A stretch of 64,000 bases of DNA from assembly GCA_930367215.1 (NCBI GenBank), contig OV884059.1, positions 237,273,803 through 237,337,802 of the forward strand. Reading direction: 5' to 3'. Below, piece after piece: positions 10,701-21,285 of the stretch. The position numbers and the translations under genes are program-made. Origin of the DNA: Pollenia angustigena. Taxonomy: Eukaryota > Arthropoda > Insecta > Diptera > Polleniidae. The notes beneath the pieces were generated by a model. That model was given only the letters and a program-made list of their open reading frames with translations, was not told the origin of the DNA and searched no databases. How positions within the stretch are numbered: position 1 is the stretch's first letter; each line of letters starts with the position of its first letter.

Positions 10701-13354
10701 AAAGTGAATTGTTTCTAGAAAAAATTATGTCTACAAGTTGCTTATAAGCAATGTTTCTATAATTCTGATTGATTTACTGCTTTGAAACAATGAGTATCAA
10801 CAATGTTGCTAAGAAAACTTGAAAAAACCGTACAAAAATATGGCATTTAAGTTTTTAGATTTAAGGGCCTTAGAGTTGTGAGCTGGGGTACTGATTATTA
10901 CTGATTTGCAAATCCAACATTTAATTTTTTTTTTAATAAATTTTTGCACATTAAAATTTTAATTGAGGTAGGCTTAACATAAATAATAACCTCTTTCCTT
11001 TTAGTTCAAAAGAAATTTTCTGTTTTGCTTTTGGTTGCTTTAACAAAAGACCATTAACAAAAAAAATCCAATAATTATTTCAACCACAAAAAAATATTAT
11101 ATATAAAATAAAATAACAAAAAATTAACCTACTTAAAAACTCATACACTTATACAACAATAAAACATAATAAAGAAAAAATTCCTCAATAAGAAGAAAAC
11201 TTTATCACTGTGTTAAAAGCAAAAAAAAAAAAAAAAACAAAATAAAAACGGACGAAAAAATTTTAAAGGAATTAATTGTTTTAAAAACAACATTTCAATA
11301 AACGATTTTTAAGATTTTAAGGCAAAAACAACAACAACACAACGTAATTATTTTCTGCTATTTTTTAGGTTTTTCGCTTTTTTTCTGGTCAAGGAAAAAA
11401 AGCCAAATCATCAGCAAAACTTTTGTTTCTTTTAATTTCTTGCGGTGTTGAAGTTAAAAGAGTTAAAGAAAAAAAATTTCGTTTTTGGTATAAAATTTTT
11501 AAAATATTTTAAATGAAATTATTTTAAGCAGTTAATTGTTGGCTAAACGTTTTACCTTTAAATAAAAAAATTGTAAAATGTGCAACAGCAATTAAATTTT
11601 TTGTAACAGCTGCAAAATTTAATATATTTTTTTTTATTGTTTTAAAGAAACGATTAAAAAATATAAACAAAAAAAAACAATAATAAAAGACAGTAAAGCT
11701 TAAAACCGTGTATAAAAAGTAAATTTTGTTTAAACAAAATGTTTTATTAAAAGGGTTTAAAACATAGAAGGAAATACATTTGTTATATTGACGAAAAATT
11801 AATGAATATAACAAAAAAAAATAAAAAAAAAAAAAAATGCCACGCCTTAAGTAGGGTTTAACGACGCACAGACAGGTATTTGGCCCTCAAAGTCGCGATG
11901 GCTACAGTCTGTGGTCTGGATTAACGAATATTTAATTTAAATTAGAGAAAAATTGAATATGTTTTTTTTAAGGAGCATTAATTTGCTTCTTTCGGGATGG
12001 GTGCTTTGAGATATTAAAAAATAAGTCAACCAAGTTTTAAATTATTTTTGTAAGTTCTCCATGTACTGTGGAATTTCTATGGATCGGTTCCTCAAACGAA
12101 CTTATTTCTTATGAAACACTGCTGGGACCAGTGTCCGTCGCTTAAGAGGGAGTTTATACCGTAATCTTTTAAATTAAAAAAAAAGTTTTTTAATAAAAAT
12201 TTCCTTTCACAAAAAAGGATTTGAAAGGTTATTTTGAAAAATTTTATATAAAAATATTTTTTGTATTTTTTTTAAGAAATGAAAAAAACATTTTCAACAA
12301 TTTCTCAACGCACCGTGATGAAAAAAAGGAAATTATTCCCACATTCTTTGTATTCTGTTTTTTTTAACTTATTAATTTAAAAAAAAAATTCAAATATTTT
12401 TTAAAAGTACATATTTGAAAATATACAGAAAATTTTTTAAACTTTAAATTTTCTCTAAAAAACGTCGGCTTTATTAAAAAAACCAAATTTATCCTCAAGA
12501 TTAACAAAAATATATTGAAACTTAAATATTTTTTTTTGGAATTTTTTAATTCAAATATTTTTTTTCAAATAATGATTAAAATAGACCTCGAGCTCCAAAA
12601 AATTCTTTTTTAATAAATAAATAAAAAACAAATTATTTTTCTTTGCGATTTAATGTGACGAATAACTTCAGGATATCTATTTCTGACTGATTAAAATTTT
12701 TAATAAATATCAGACTATTTATTTAATTAAATAAAAAAAAAATTATAATGCAGTTTTTTACTTAAACAATAAATCTGTTTTTCAAATTATGATTTTTTGT
12801 TTTACTAAAATTAAAAAAAAAATACAATCCAGTATTTATTATAAAATTTACCAATTTCAAAAGACTTGAATTTCAATATTAAAATTTTACTTTTCAAAAT
12901 TTTTATTTTCAAAATCTAACGAAAAATCACAATTCCCACGCAAACAAAAAAAAAAAATCTTTTAAAACTTACCAAATCCATTTAAAGTCTGCATGAAGGG
13001 TGTATCTGGACGACCGGTGAATTCTTCCCGGCGGAAGCATTCACGTATCATTTTATAATCACTCATAACCACAGTCAATTGGCTGCCCAAACGGGTGGAA
13101 AATAAAGAGCCGTATGTTTTGGCCAATTCCATGAAACGGGTGTGTTTTTCGTTGCCCATAAACAGTAGATAGCCGATGACAGGAAAGCCCCAAGGACCGG
13201 GAGGCAATTTGCGTAGTTCACGATACAAATTCACCAGCCATTGCAGGAAACTGATGGCGGTGAGAATGGTAATGAAAACCATTAATAAATGTTGCATGTC
13301 ATTGGTTTTGAATTGGCGCACCAAAAATTTTATTATATACGAATCGGTCATCAT
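7314..13354 (-). CDS. Cyp18a1: Cyp18a1, ecdysteroid 26-hydroxylase
   Basis: P450 that hydroxylates ecdysone and 20-hydroxyecdysone at C26 and so lowers the hormone titre; microsomal. Exons on the minus strand are 13354-12973, 10447-10326, 10251-9822, 9712-9448 and 7728-7314, all GT-AG with agreeing phases. They total 1614 bases, or 537 residues, about one less than I recall for Drosophila. In order: N-terminal anchor after MMTDSYIIKF, hinge LPPGPWGFPVIGY, FRREEFTGRPDTPFMQ, helix C WKDQRRF, I-helix SAGMETIKTT, K-helix ESLR (ExxR), FNPRRFLD, heme loop FGVGRRMCLG, C-terminus MRNVGSN. The first ATG at 13354 is chosen because residue numbering then matches the family N-terminus; a second ATG follows directly. 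No frame break is seen, so it looks functional. An upstream TATA-like box suggests regulated transcription. Confidence 0.96.
7895..8077. mobile_element. MITE with TAA duplication in Cyp18a1 intron 4
   Basis: Imperfect terminal inverted repeats of about 45 bases (left includes AACTTCCCGATAGC, right the complement of AACTTACCGATGGC) bound 183 bases. TAA flanks both sides (7892-7894, 8078-8080). TAA target duplication suggests PIF/Harbinger. Confidence 0.6.
8081..9447 (-). other. Cyp18a1: Cyp18a1 intron 4, remainder
   Basis: AT-rich intronic sequence with a CA-rich microsatellite near 9160-9180 and repeated CCTTG-type pentamers near 8940-8975. No nested gene is supported. Confidence 0.6.
9448..9712 (-). 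CDS. Cyp18a1: Cyp18a1 exon 4 (I-helix and K-helix)
   Basis: The minus-strand acceptor CATTTTAG ends at 9713, and the first two bases complete a glutamate. It encodes EEQIVQVIIDLFSAGMETIK, VVGRHRLPSIEDLQYLP and ESTILESLRRSSIVPLATTH. The donor is AAG|GTAAGT at 9448/9447, phase 2. Confidence 0.95.
9822..10251 (-). CDS. Cyp18a1: Cyp18a1 exon 3
   Basis: The acceptor CTAACAG ends at 10252. It reads TEVHEYIHNLN, PMDMAPAISVAVSNVICSIM, FNFLIEEGMRLFGEIHTVDY and NIRDLVDFYLAEIEKAK, ending DGKNH plus one base. The donor is CATG|GTAAGT at 9822/9821. Apparent open frames on the plus strand here are shadows. Confidence 0.95.
10326..10447 (-). CDS. Cyp18a1: Cyp18a1 exon 2 (helix C)
   Basis: A 122-base exon, too short to stand out by ORF length. 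The acceptor TTTCAG ends at 10448, and GT completes a glycine. It encodes IVNSTGKLWKDQRRFLHEKL then RQFGMTYMGNGKHVMEKRIM. The donor is ATG|GTAAGT at 10326/10325, phase 0. Confidence 0.93.
10448..12972 (-). other. Cyp18a1: Cyp18a1 intron 1
   Basis: A 2.5-kb intron bounded by GTAAGT (12972 downward) and TTTCAG. It is extremely A/T-rich with many homopolymer runs, and a slightly G/C-richer patch at about 11840-12150. No gene or transposon end was recognised. Confidence 0.7.
12973..13354 (-). CDS. Cyp18a1: Cyp18a1 exon 1 (start, membrane anchor, hinge)
   Basis: It starts at tandem ATGs at 13354 and 13351. It encodes MMTDSYIIKF, a hydrophobic segment HLLMVFITILTAISFLQWLV, the hinge LPPGPWGFPVIGYLLFMG, and ends NGFG with one glycine base. 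The donor GTAAGT follows. Confidence 0.95.
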
Positions 13355-13804
13355 TTTGAGTTGGTTAGAGAATTTTTCAATTTCAAAATCTGTTTTCTTA
13401 ATAAAGTTTTAAGACCTTTAAGTTTGCCTTTTTGTTTAATATTTAACAATTTTTTTTAATACTTTATAAAAGTTAACATTATTTTTAAAGTCCTTTTTAT
13501 AAAAAAAAAAATATTATTTTCAAAGATTTTAAAGGACTGATTTTTTATTTGTTTAATTAAAAATTATTTTTTAATAATTTGATTTATTTAAAATGTTTAA
13601 ACTTTGCACATTGTTTGTTAAAAAATTAAAAATATTGTTTTTATTTTATTAAAGTTATTTTTTCCTTAAAATTCTTTAGATATTTTTTAAATATTTCACG
13701 AAAATATTATTTTATTTTAAATTGTTTAAAAAATTTTAAATTTTATATATTTTTTACGCAGTGTAGAGAATAGACGACTTCGCGCGTTGCGTTTATAGAT
13801 TTCG

Positions 13805-13841
13805 ACTAATGTCTCGTCGTTATGTCCTTGCGACTTTTATA
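13805..13841 (-). promoter_or_regulatory. candidate core promoter of Cyp18a1
   Basis: On the minus strand TATAAAAG lies at 13841-13834, followed after about 25 bases by ACATTAGT, a plausible initiator. Transcription from near 13810 would leave a 5' UTR of about 455 bases before the start codon. The surrounding 13760-13990 is clearly less AT-rich and CpG-richer than its neighbours, including CGATCACACGATCGATG. Confidence 0.45.
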
Positions 13842-14984
13842 ACAACCGATCACACGATCGATGTTGTACGCCGTGATCGTGCGAAGTGTTCGATCTAAGC
13901 ACAAGTCATTCTTAGCAAACCTTAAACCTACGTTTCTCATCCATATGAGTTCAGTTTACAAAGCACGACGACCAACCATCATCATCGGCCGAGAAAAAAA
14001 AATCCCCATTCAAAATCATTTTGAGTAATTGAGCTCTTCCACACAATCACTTAAGCATGAGTGAGTAAGTGAGTGTGTTAGTAACAAGTCTAAGAAAGAA
14101 AAAGAGCGAGAGTCACTAAATTGAAACCTTCAAACCAGTCTTGTGATTCTTTTCTTTAAATTTTTAATTTATTTTACAGCTCCACTCACTCACTGATCAT
14201 GCAAAGCTTATTTTCGATTACAACTTTGTTCGATTAAACATGTTCGCTGCAACTTCGAACTTTTTTCAAATTAATTTAATTCTGTTGTATCTGAATTTAA
14301 AAAAAAAAAAAAATTTTCTAATCAATCATTTAATTGTAAGTGTTTCTTTTCCATAAATTAACTCAAACTTTATTGGCTCTCTGTTTACATTAAAATTTTT
14401 TTTTTTTAATAATCGTGTTGGTTCGTTAGCTCGCTCTACTCTCTCGTTGTTTGGGGGGCTTGCTTATCAAATTAATTTCCATTTTTTTTTTTTTTTTTTT
14501 ATTATGACCCCTCTTTTGTTTCGCTCGCCAACGAAATACATTTCGCAGTATTGCTTGTTTTTGTGCTTTTTTATTAAAAAAAATTGCATTTACTTTAAGC
14601 TGCCTCGCGCATACCATCCGTAGTTGTTTAAATGAAGCATATTTTTATTTAATCATTAGTTTGTAAACTTTTTCTACCAGTGCATTATGCTTTTTCCAAT
14701 CTTAGAGATTACAGGTACATTTGTGTTAAGGTGAGAACTACGGTTTCCAGATTTGAAGATTTATCGTTATTTGAACGATTTTTGAGAGAAAAGAATACTT
14801 TGTGACAATTTGACGTTTTTGCCCCTGATATTGCGAGTCTTGAAAGGAAAAAAAATAAAGTATTTTGAAAAGTATAAATTAGCTTGCTAGTTTTAAGGTT
14901 TAAACAAATTATTACGAAAAATATCTAAACGCCAACCATAATATGATTAAGCTACTGTCATAAGACGCGAAAAGCCCTTCAAAT
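13842..14984. other. upstream region of Cyp18a1
   Basis: It contains the CpG-richer block up to about 13990, a GAGTGAGTAAGTGAGTG-like stretch near 14060, a poly(T) tract near 14485-14500 and AT-rich DNA. No second gene is supported. Enhancers cannot be identified by eye. Confidence 0.5.
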
Positions 14985-15264
14985 CAGTGTTCGGTTCGGC
15001 AGATTTGTGGAAAACACAAACGCTAATAGGGTTTGTGTAGAAAATCATTAAAAAAATAACGTTTCTTCTGTTTGTCATCTTTCGAGCACAAAAATAATAC
15101 TGTTTTTATCAAACTCAACCAAAGATGAGAACATTTAATTCCGTTCGGTTTTTTTTAAATCCACAAACTTCATTGCGTTCGGTTCGGCTCATTAATATTC
15201 ATCCCTTTTGGCTGGTAAAAAAAAACCAAACATTTTTTACAAAAATAAAATACATAAATTATGT

Positions 15265-15410
15265 ATTTTATTCGACCTTTATTATTTCAAATTTTAATAA
15301 ATTTTCGAGCCTAAGGTCTTTTATAAAAAACTTTTAACTTTTATTTAAAAAACCAATATTTCGGCACTTCCTTGAGTGCCTTCTTCAGGGTAATTTTTTC
15401 TTTCCTGCTT
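15265..15410 (-). repeat. solo Penelope-type terminal repeat with hammerhead motif
   Basis: On the minus strand it reads CTGAAGA (15388-15382), a 6-bp stem GGCACT...AGTGCC, then GAAA (15362-15359), followed by a segment close to GACCTTAGGCTCGAAAATT. The order resembles the arms of the Penelope-like element at 18786-21285 (GACCTTAAGCTCAAATATT). It sits inside hAT copy B without any reverse transcriptase. Confidence 0.65.
15335..15400 (-). ncRNA. hammerhead ribozyme motif (solo copy)
   Basis: Core CUGAAGA - stem II (GGCACT/AGTGCC) - GAAA, with a minimal stem III (A-UA-U) and stem I bases ACC/GGU on either side, is the arrangement known for Penelope-element hammerheads. Activity is inferred, not shown. 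Confidence 0.55.
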
Positions 15411-15599
15411 CAGTAACCAACGGTATAAAGGTTTGTGTTCGTCTACACAATCACTAAAAACAATAGATATCGTTATTGGGTGTGTGAGCCGAACGCTAAA
15501 TAATGTACCGTTTATTTTCGAATAATTTTGTCCAATTTAACTTTATAGGGCTAAAAACAGCACCATAAAATGTTTCAAGTGTTAAAAAGTGTTAATAAC

Positions 15600-15681
15600 C
15601 CATATTGAGCCTACTTCTAGGATATTGTAACTGCCGTTGGAGAGAATCGAAGATTCGGCACAGCCGAATATCGCACTCTAA
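15600..15681 (+). repeat. 3' end of a 153-bp-repeat family element
   Basis: It ends with GATTCGGCACAGCCGAAT, then ATCGCACTCTAA. The usual last bases CTT appear after the MITE at 15682-15884, so the MITE split this end. Confidence 0.6.
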
Positions 15682-15884
15682 GGCCCAAATTCCCTGTCAT
15701 TAGTTAGCTAATATCATCTGTTTAACAACCATTAGTTAGACCCTCAAATGTTATAACAGAGTTACCATGTTTTGGTCTGATTAAAATTTTTACTTAACCA
15801 ATTTTTGTTAATTTGATACTTTAGTCAAGCAAAAGTTAACATTTTAGTTTACTAATAATTAACTAACGACTGTAAATTTGAGCC
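15682..15884. mobile_element. 203-bp MITE with TAA duplication
   Basis: It begins GGCCCAAATTCCCTGTCATT and ends with the near-complement AACGACTGTAAATTTGAGCC. TAA is duplicated at 15679-15681 and 15885-15887, which fits PIF/Harbinger. Confidence 0.7.
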
Positions 15885-15887
15885 TAA

Positions 15888-16985
15888 CTTATTTTTATAC
15901 CCACACCGCAATAGTGGCGAGGTCATTTATGCGTTTGTGGTGATGTATGTAACACTAACAAATATTGGTCCTAGGACCATATTTAAGTATACCGATCGAC
16001 TCAGAATCACTTTTTCAGTCAATTCAAAGATATCCGTCCATCCGTCTAGCTGGCTGGCTACCTGGCCTTCTGTTAATACAAACTTGTGAGCAAAGTACAG
16101 GTCGCAATTTTGATGATAATTTTATAAAATTTGGCATAACGTTTCAATTGTCAATTTCAATTTCAAAACTTTTGTATTTGAATTAACTTTGGCTCAAAAA
16201 AAAAATTTACTGCCTGTTTTTCAAACTTAAATAAAAATTTTCGTTTAGAAATTTATATTGAATACAAAAAGAAATTTTTGTTTTTTTTTTATGTTTGTTT
16301 CAATATGAATTCCCAAGCGATAATTTTTATTTCATTTTGAAAAACAAACAGTTAATTTCAACATGAAACGTCTAACAAATATCTTTTAAAGTTGGACCAT
16401 ATTTCTGTGGCTTGGTGCTAAAAGGGGCAATGTCAAAATATTTACTTTTGAGAAAATTTAAATTAAATTGTTTTTAGAGAAGAGTTCTTACTGTTTCATC
16501 AAAAAAAGAGAATAAAAGATGTTAAGAGAAAACACCTAATGCAACGATTAACTCAAAACAGAAAAATATTGACATTGACCCTTTTAGCACCAAGCCACAG
16601 ATTTAACGATAGCTCCCATAGAAATAACACCCCCGAATTGGACTTAAAATGCCATAACTTCCTTATTAATGTTGGTATTGACATAAAATTCCTCGACGAT
16701 AAATTTTATAGTAGCATCTACGTCAGGACAAATTTATACTGGAAGGTCCAGAATTGACCATAAGTCCCATATAAAGCCTTCTTCAAACTCGCTTTAGGGC
16801 GAACATAACTCATTTATTTATATTATGTTGAAATTAAGATAATATTCACCACCTCTAATATGAACCTTCTTAACCTCATGACATAATTTAGTTTTACCGG
16901 TCCATGATTGGCGAAGCAGGGATCCATATGGGGCACAGTCTCGAAAATTTGTTTCTGTATACTCTAGTGTAGGGTATCAAGTTTC
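15888..16985 (+). repeat. second TATACCC...GGGTATC family element
   Basis: It starts TTTTTATACCCACACCG, shows the ACCGATCGACTCAGAATC and TCCGTCCATCCGTC segments, and ends CTAGTGTAGGGTATCAAG. The layout resembles the 41989 family but the sequence is different. It is decayed and non-coding, with a MITE inside at 16405-16600. Confidence 0.5.
16405..16600. mobile_element. 196-bp MITE with ATTT flanks
   Basis: It starts CTGTGGCTTGGTGCTAAAAG and ends with its reverse complement; the arms extend about 40 bases (CAATGTCAA inside). ATTT flanks both sides (16401-16404, 16601-16604). Family not identified. Confidence 0.7.
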
Positions 16986-17509
16986 TTTATCGTTTTCTTA
17001 TTTGCTGATGATTTTCCGCTATTCCCATCTTAGGAGCAAACGGCATCAATTTAGAATTACCATCGGGTTCGTTTTGGGGCTATTTGTACAGTTTCGTTGT
17101 AAATTGTCATGTTGGTTGTTGGTATAACGTTAATTAACACTATGGTGTCTTTGGGCGTCCTCATCGAGGGAAGACTGGTGGGTTATTCATCAGAGCAATC
17201 CTTGTGTTTGTGTTTGCTAATCTGAGTATATGGCCATTCCATCCGAATGTTTGCCTTAAGATGTTCAGGTAGATTTAGTATCTGCCTTGGCGTGTCAAGG
17301 AGCTCAGAGTTGCTAATCTTGTTTGGCCAAAAATCGGATGATATGGCGTATGCAACGATTGGCAAATGAGAAAACATTCCTCTTTTTGAACCCAGGTTTC
17401 ACATTCCTTATTAAGGAAAGGCTTAATTTTTAGCTTAGCTAATATACCAAACTTTATTTCTACAAAAATTTTAAGTGAAAAGAAGCTTAAAAAGTATTAA
17501 TTGATCTGT
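16986..17509. other. G/C-richer unrecognised stretch
   Basis: Base composition from about 17040 to 17400 is clearly less AT-rich than its surroundings. A minus-strand 64-residue frame (17377-17183, including SSDFWPNKISNSELLDTPRQ) is present, but I recognise no domain. It may be a fragment of a retrotransposon ORF. Confidence 0.35.
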
Positions 17510-18785
17510 AGCTTAGTCTACACGATATGTTGAATCAGCAAATTTATGTTGAAAAATTTGTTTTCAGCGCCAACATATCGTGTAGACACCCAATTTTTCC
17601 AACAAACGTATGCTTACCAATATATGACAGACATTTGTTAACGAAGTCAGCAAACGTTTCTTCACAATTATAGCATATCGTCTAGACATAATATGTTTTA
17701 CTTTTCAGCAAATTTTCTACGTATGTTGACAAATATGTTATTTGTTGAAAGTCGTATAAAGTCGTATACAAGCTTTTCAGCATACGGCAAATTTGGTGGC
17801 ATATAAAATAAATAAAAATTTGTATTCTTTAAACTATTTGTTTAATTTTGTGCATCACGACGGACCTTATCAAGGTTTCTAGCTCACCGGCAAACAAGGA
17901 ACAAAAAAATGCATTTAGAAGTGCTTTGAAAATAAAAATGTTGGCCAACGAACTTTGCTTTAGAGTAATAGTCCATAAAAGTTGATAAATTCTTAACCAA
18001 TATCTCTTGAAGTATAAGTTTGATCTCAGCAATATGCGTATTTCTGAAGGGTGTTCTCAAATAATAATCTCAAAATTTTGTCGATATTAAGGTATTTTTT
18101 ACATATAATATTTTCTAGAGAACGCTTCAACCTTTCATATAATATAATGCAGTGATGGTAGGGTAGCGTATAAAATTCTGAAGTTATTAAAGTTAAACAT
18201 TTATATTCTAATTAATCTGTTTGTTTTAAATGTATGTTGGTTTGAGTTTACATGTGGTAATAATTTATATAGTTTATGTAATTGCTTCAATATGGGTATT
18301 ATTTAACTATATGGTATGACAAACACCAGCTTCGCTTAATAAATTTTTTTCTTTATTGCCGGTATTCGACTAGACATAAGGGTTCTTAATTTAATGGTAT
18401 ATCAAGCACTGACTTCGCTCAGCTGAGTTTATTTTCTTCTTTTAAACCGGAACCCAACACCATTAAAAATTGATATTTCTGTTTCAGAAACTAACAAAAA
18501 ATGGTGACACCGATTGTTATTTAATTTTGCAAAAACTCGTTTTCACTAAGATGATCGCTCCATAATTATTTACCACAGGCTTCATGTAAAATTCATTCTC
18601 GGAAATACTTAAATATGCCTAAGACGTACCGAATAACGCTATTATAAAAAAATTTGGTCTGTCATAGTTTCATAAAACTAGAAATCACACAACTAAATTT
18701 GGAGAAGATCGACCCACAATTTACCCATTCTGGGAAATCATTTAGCCTTAAGCCGTAAAAATTTCGATATTGTGGTAAAATATAG

Positions 18786-19074
18786 TTTTCTTCTTTATTA
18801 ATATTTGAGCTTAAGGTCACTTCTATTTTAAATATTTGGTATATTTTTATTATCGATATTTCGATTTCCTTTGGAAATCTTCTTCAGGATATATTTTAAT
18901 AAAAATTAACAAAAATTATGTTTGACAATTAATAAAAACTAAAAATTAAAATTAAATTTAAAAATTTTTTCAACATTCAACAATAACATTTCATAAAATC
19001 AAAATATAAAAAAATTAAAAAATTAAAAAGAGGAAACAAAAAACAATTTTAAAATATTTCCCTTTTTCGTCAAA
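18786..19074 (-). repeat. Penelope-like terminal arm, 3' side
   Basis: About 289 bases that are reverse-complementary to 21004-21285 almost throughout, from TTTTCTTCTTTATTAATATT at the outside to CCCTTTTTCGTCAA at the inside. It lies downstream of the ORF, with its hammerhead on the ORF strand. Confidence 0.85.
18840..18906 (-). ncRNA. hammerhead ribozyme motif in 3' arm
   Basis: Minus strand: CUGAAGA at 18887-18881, stem II GAUUUCC/GGAAAUC with a 3-base loop, GAAA at 18862-18859, minimal stem III and predicted cleavage after UAUC. Stem I is UAUC/GAUA plus UUUUUAU/AUAAAAA across an internal loop. Penelope-like elements are known to carry such ribozymes. Confidence 0.7.
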
Positions 19075-19146
19075 AAATGTTTATCAAATCTAAACTTTAT
19101 TTTAGAAAACAACCATAGATCTTAACCTATTTCCCTTTTCGTCAAC

Positions 19147-21000
19147 CTATTTATTCTTGTTCAATAAATATCTATAAATCTGAGCTAAACCCTCAGTATC
19201 TTTTTTAAAATTAATCCTTTCTTCAAATGGAACATTATTTATTTGTAACATTTCTAACATATATCTTCTTTTCTTAAAACCTTCCACGTTTAAAACGGAT
19301 GTGTTCTCAAAATCTGGATAATGATTTAAATCCCTGCAATGAGTCGATAAAGCTGTACCATGTGCTGAATTATAATTTCTATATTTTTGGTCATGTTTAT
19401 GTCCTGCTATTCTAGTTTTCAGTTTCGTCCCAGTTGTTCCTACATATATTTTCGCACATTGTTTATTATTGTTGCCACCACAAGGTATTTTATAAACTAA
19501 GTTTGACATATCTAACTTTTGTAATCTATCTTTCATTCTTGTGAATAATCTACCAACATTATTATTTACCTTGTGTGCCATTCTATATTTCCCTTTGTCA
19601 TAAATATTCGAGTTTTCTAACCTTTCTGAAAATCCAGGTACATAAGGTAATGAATTATATATTATATATATATATTATATATATAGGTGTTAAGATCTCA
19701 CTACTATTTCGAGATTTTCTTATATTATATTGTCTTATTAATTTGTGAATTAGTTTGTTAGGAAAACTATTATCTTGTAAAATATTTCTAATAATTCTTT
19801 TATTTTTCCTATGAAATCTAGTGTCACTTATTGTCAGTATTCTATCTATTAGATTATTAGCTGTGTTAATAATAATCCTCTTAGGATGCTTAGAAAAATA
19901 ATTTAAGATTCTACCTGATGAGGTTGGTTTTTTATACCAATCTATCAATAACCTATTATCTTTCCTTATTACCAATGTATCCAAATATGGAATCGAATAA
20001 TTTAATTCCCTTTCAATAGTAAACCTGATATTCTGATCAAAAGAATTAAACGTTGATAATAAAATATCTATCTCATTTTCATTAACTATAACAAATAAGT
20101 CATCTACATATTTAGTTATGATTTTTGGTTTATTAATCAATTTTCCAAGACATGTATCTAATAATTTTTCCATCACAATATCAGCAATTATTGGAGATGC
20201 TGGTGAACCCATTGGAAGCCCCTTTTTCTGTGCATATATTTTATTATCAAACTGAAAATATCTATTATCAACTACACAGAATTTAATAATTCTAAAAAAC
20301 AAATCTTTATTAATATTCGTTGTCAACGAAATTCTATCCTAATTATCCTCTATAATTCTAATAGCCAAGTCAACTGGAATACTAGGAAATAACGAAACAA
20401 CATCAAGCGATATTAATTTTTCATTATCTTGAATAGCAACATTTTTTACCACATCTTTAAATTGTACAGAATTCATAACATTATACTTAGAATTCTCTGT
20501 TAACTTCTTGAGTATATTCGAAATATATTTGCATAGATCATGTGAAGGTGAATTTAGAGAAGAACAAATTGGTCTTAATGGAAAATTTTCTTTATGAATT
20601 TTTGGTAATCCATATAATCTTGGTGCTACAGATATGGAAGTTTTTAACTTGACTTTTTCTCCTATTGTTATTATTTTCAATTTAAAAAGTTCCTCAACAA
20701 AATTATTGTTAATTTTCTGAAATCTGCTCGTAGGATCCTTTTCTAATATGCGAAAAGTAGTATTATCACCTAAAATGTTTTCAATTCTGGATATATAATC
20801 CCTTTTATTAATTGCTACCGTTGTGTTACCCTTATCTGCTTTTACAATCATTATTTCCCTATTATTTCTAAGAAATTTTTTTTTTACTAAATTCTACTAT
20901 ATTTAATGTAAATCTATTTCTATCATCCAAAGACATCTTATTTAAATGATTATCTATCACTGTTACAAAATTAGATCTTTGAATTTCCTGTTGTTCTTTA
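19147..21000 (-). pseudogene. Penelope-like reverse transcriptase + GIY-YIG endonuclease, broken
   Basis: The frame runs from about 21000 to 19147. Visible in order: KADKGN, APRLYGLPKIHK, RPICSS, SLDVVSLFPSIP (RT), GLPMGSPASPIIAD, KYVDDLF (catalytic YVDD), then LVYKIPCGG and KIYVGTTGTKLKTRIAGH (GIY-YIG-type endonuclease). Breaks seen: an extra A in a ten-A run near 20876-20885, an in-frame TAG at 20341-20339 where tryptophan is likely, and a frameshift in an AT-dinucleotide tract near 19655-19685. Only about 50 residues precede KADKGN, fewer than usual, so the N-terminus seems truncated where the inverted arm begins. Otherwise the reading frame is well kept, which suggests recent loss. Confidence 0.88.
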
Positions 21001-21003
21001 TTC

Positions 21004-21285
21004 TTTGACGAAAAAGGGAAATATTTTAAAATAGTTTTTTGTTTCCTCTTTTTAATTTTTTAATTTTTTAATATTTTGATTTTATGAAATGTTATTGTTG
21101 AATGTTGAAAAAATTTTTTAATTTAATTTTAATTTTTATTAATTGTCAAACATAATTTTTGTTAATTTTTATTAAAATATATCCTGAAGAAGATTTCCAA
21201 AGGAAATCGAAATATCGATAATAAAAATATACCAAATATTTAAAATAGAAGTGACCTTAAGCTCAAATATTAATAAAGAAGAAAA
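21004..21285 (+). repeat. Penelope-like terminal arm, 5' side, inverted
   Basis: Reverse complement of the arm at 18786-19074. It lies directly upstream of the truncated ORF but in opposite orientation, so the element looks like a hairpin in overall layout. Confidence 0.85.
21165..21232 (+). ncRNA. hammerhead ribozyme motif in 5' arm
   Basis: CUGAAGA at 21184-21190, the same 7-bp stem II, GAAA at 21209-21212 and the same flanks as the 3'-arm copy. It is on the strand opposite to the ORF. Confidence 0.7.

Larger units (their letters stand above)
14985..15522. mobile_element. hAT-type MITE, copy B, interrupted
   Basis: It is similar along most of its length to 3885-4520: same start CAGTGTTCGG, shared CCGTTCGGTTTTTTT and GGCTGGTAAAAA segments, and same end TGTACCGTTTATTTTCGAA. 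The last bases have decayed, and the middle has been replaced by a solo Penelope-type repeat. Confidence 0.7.

Noticed and set aside
13947..13962. AGTTCAGTTTACA resembling an ecdysone response element
   Set aside because: Only the first half-site fits; the second half does not match TGA(A/C)C(T/C), so it is not reported as a regulatory site.
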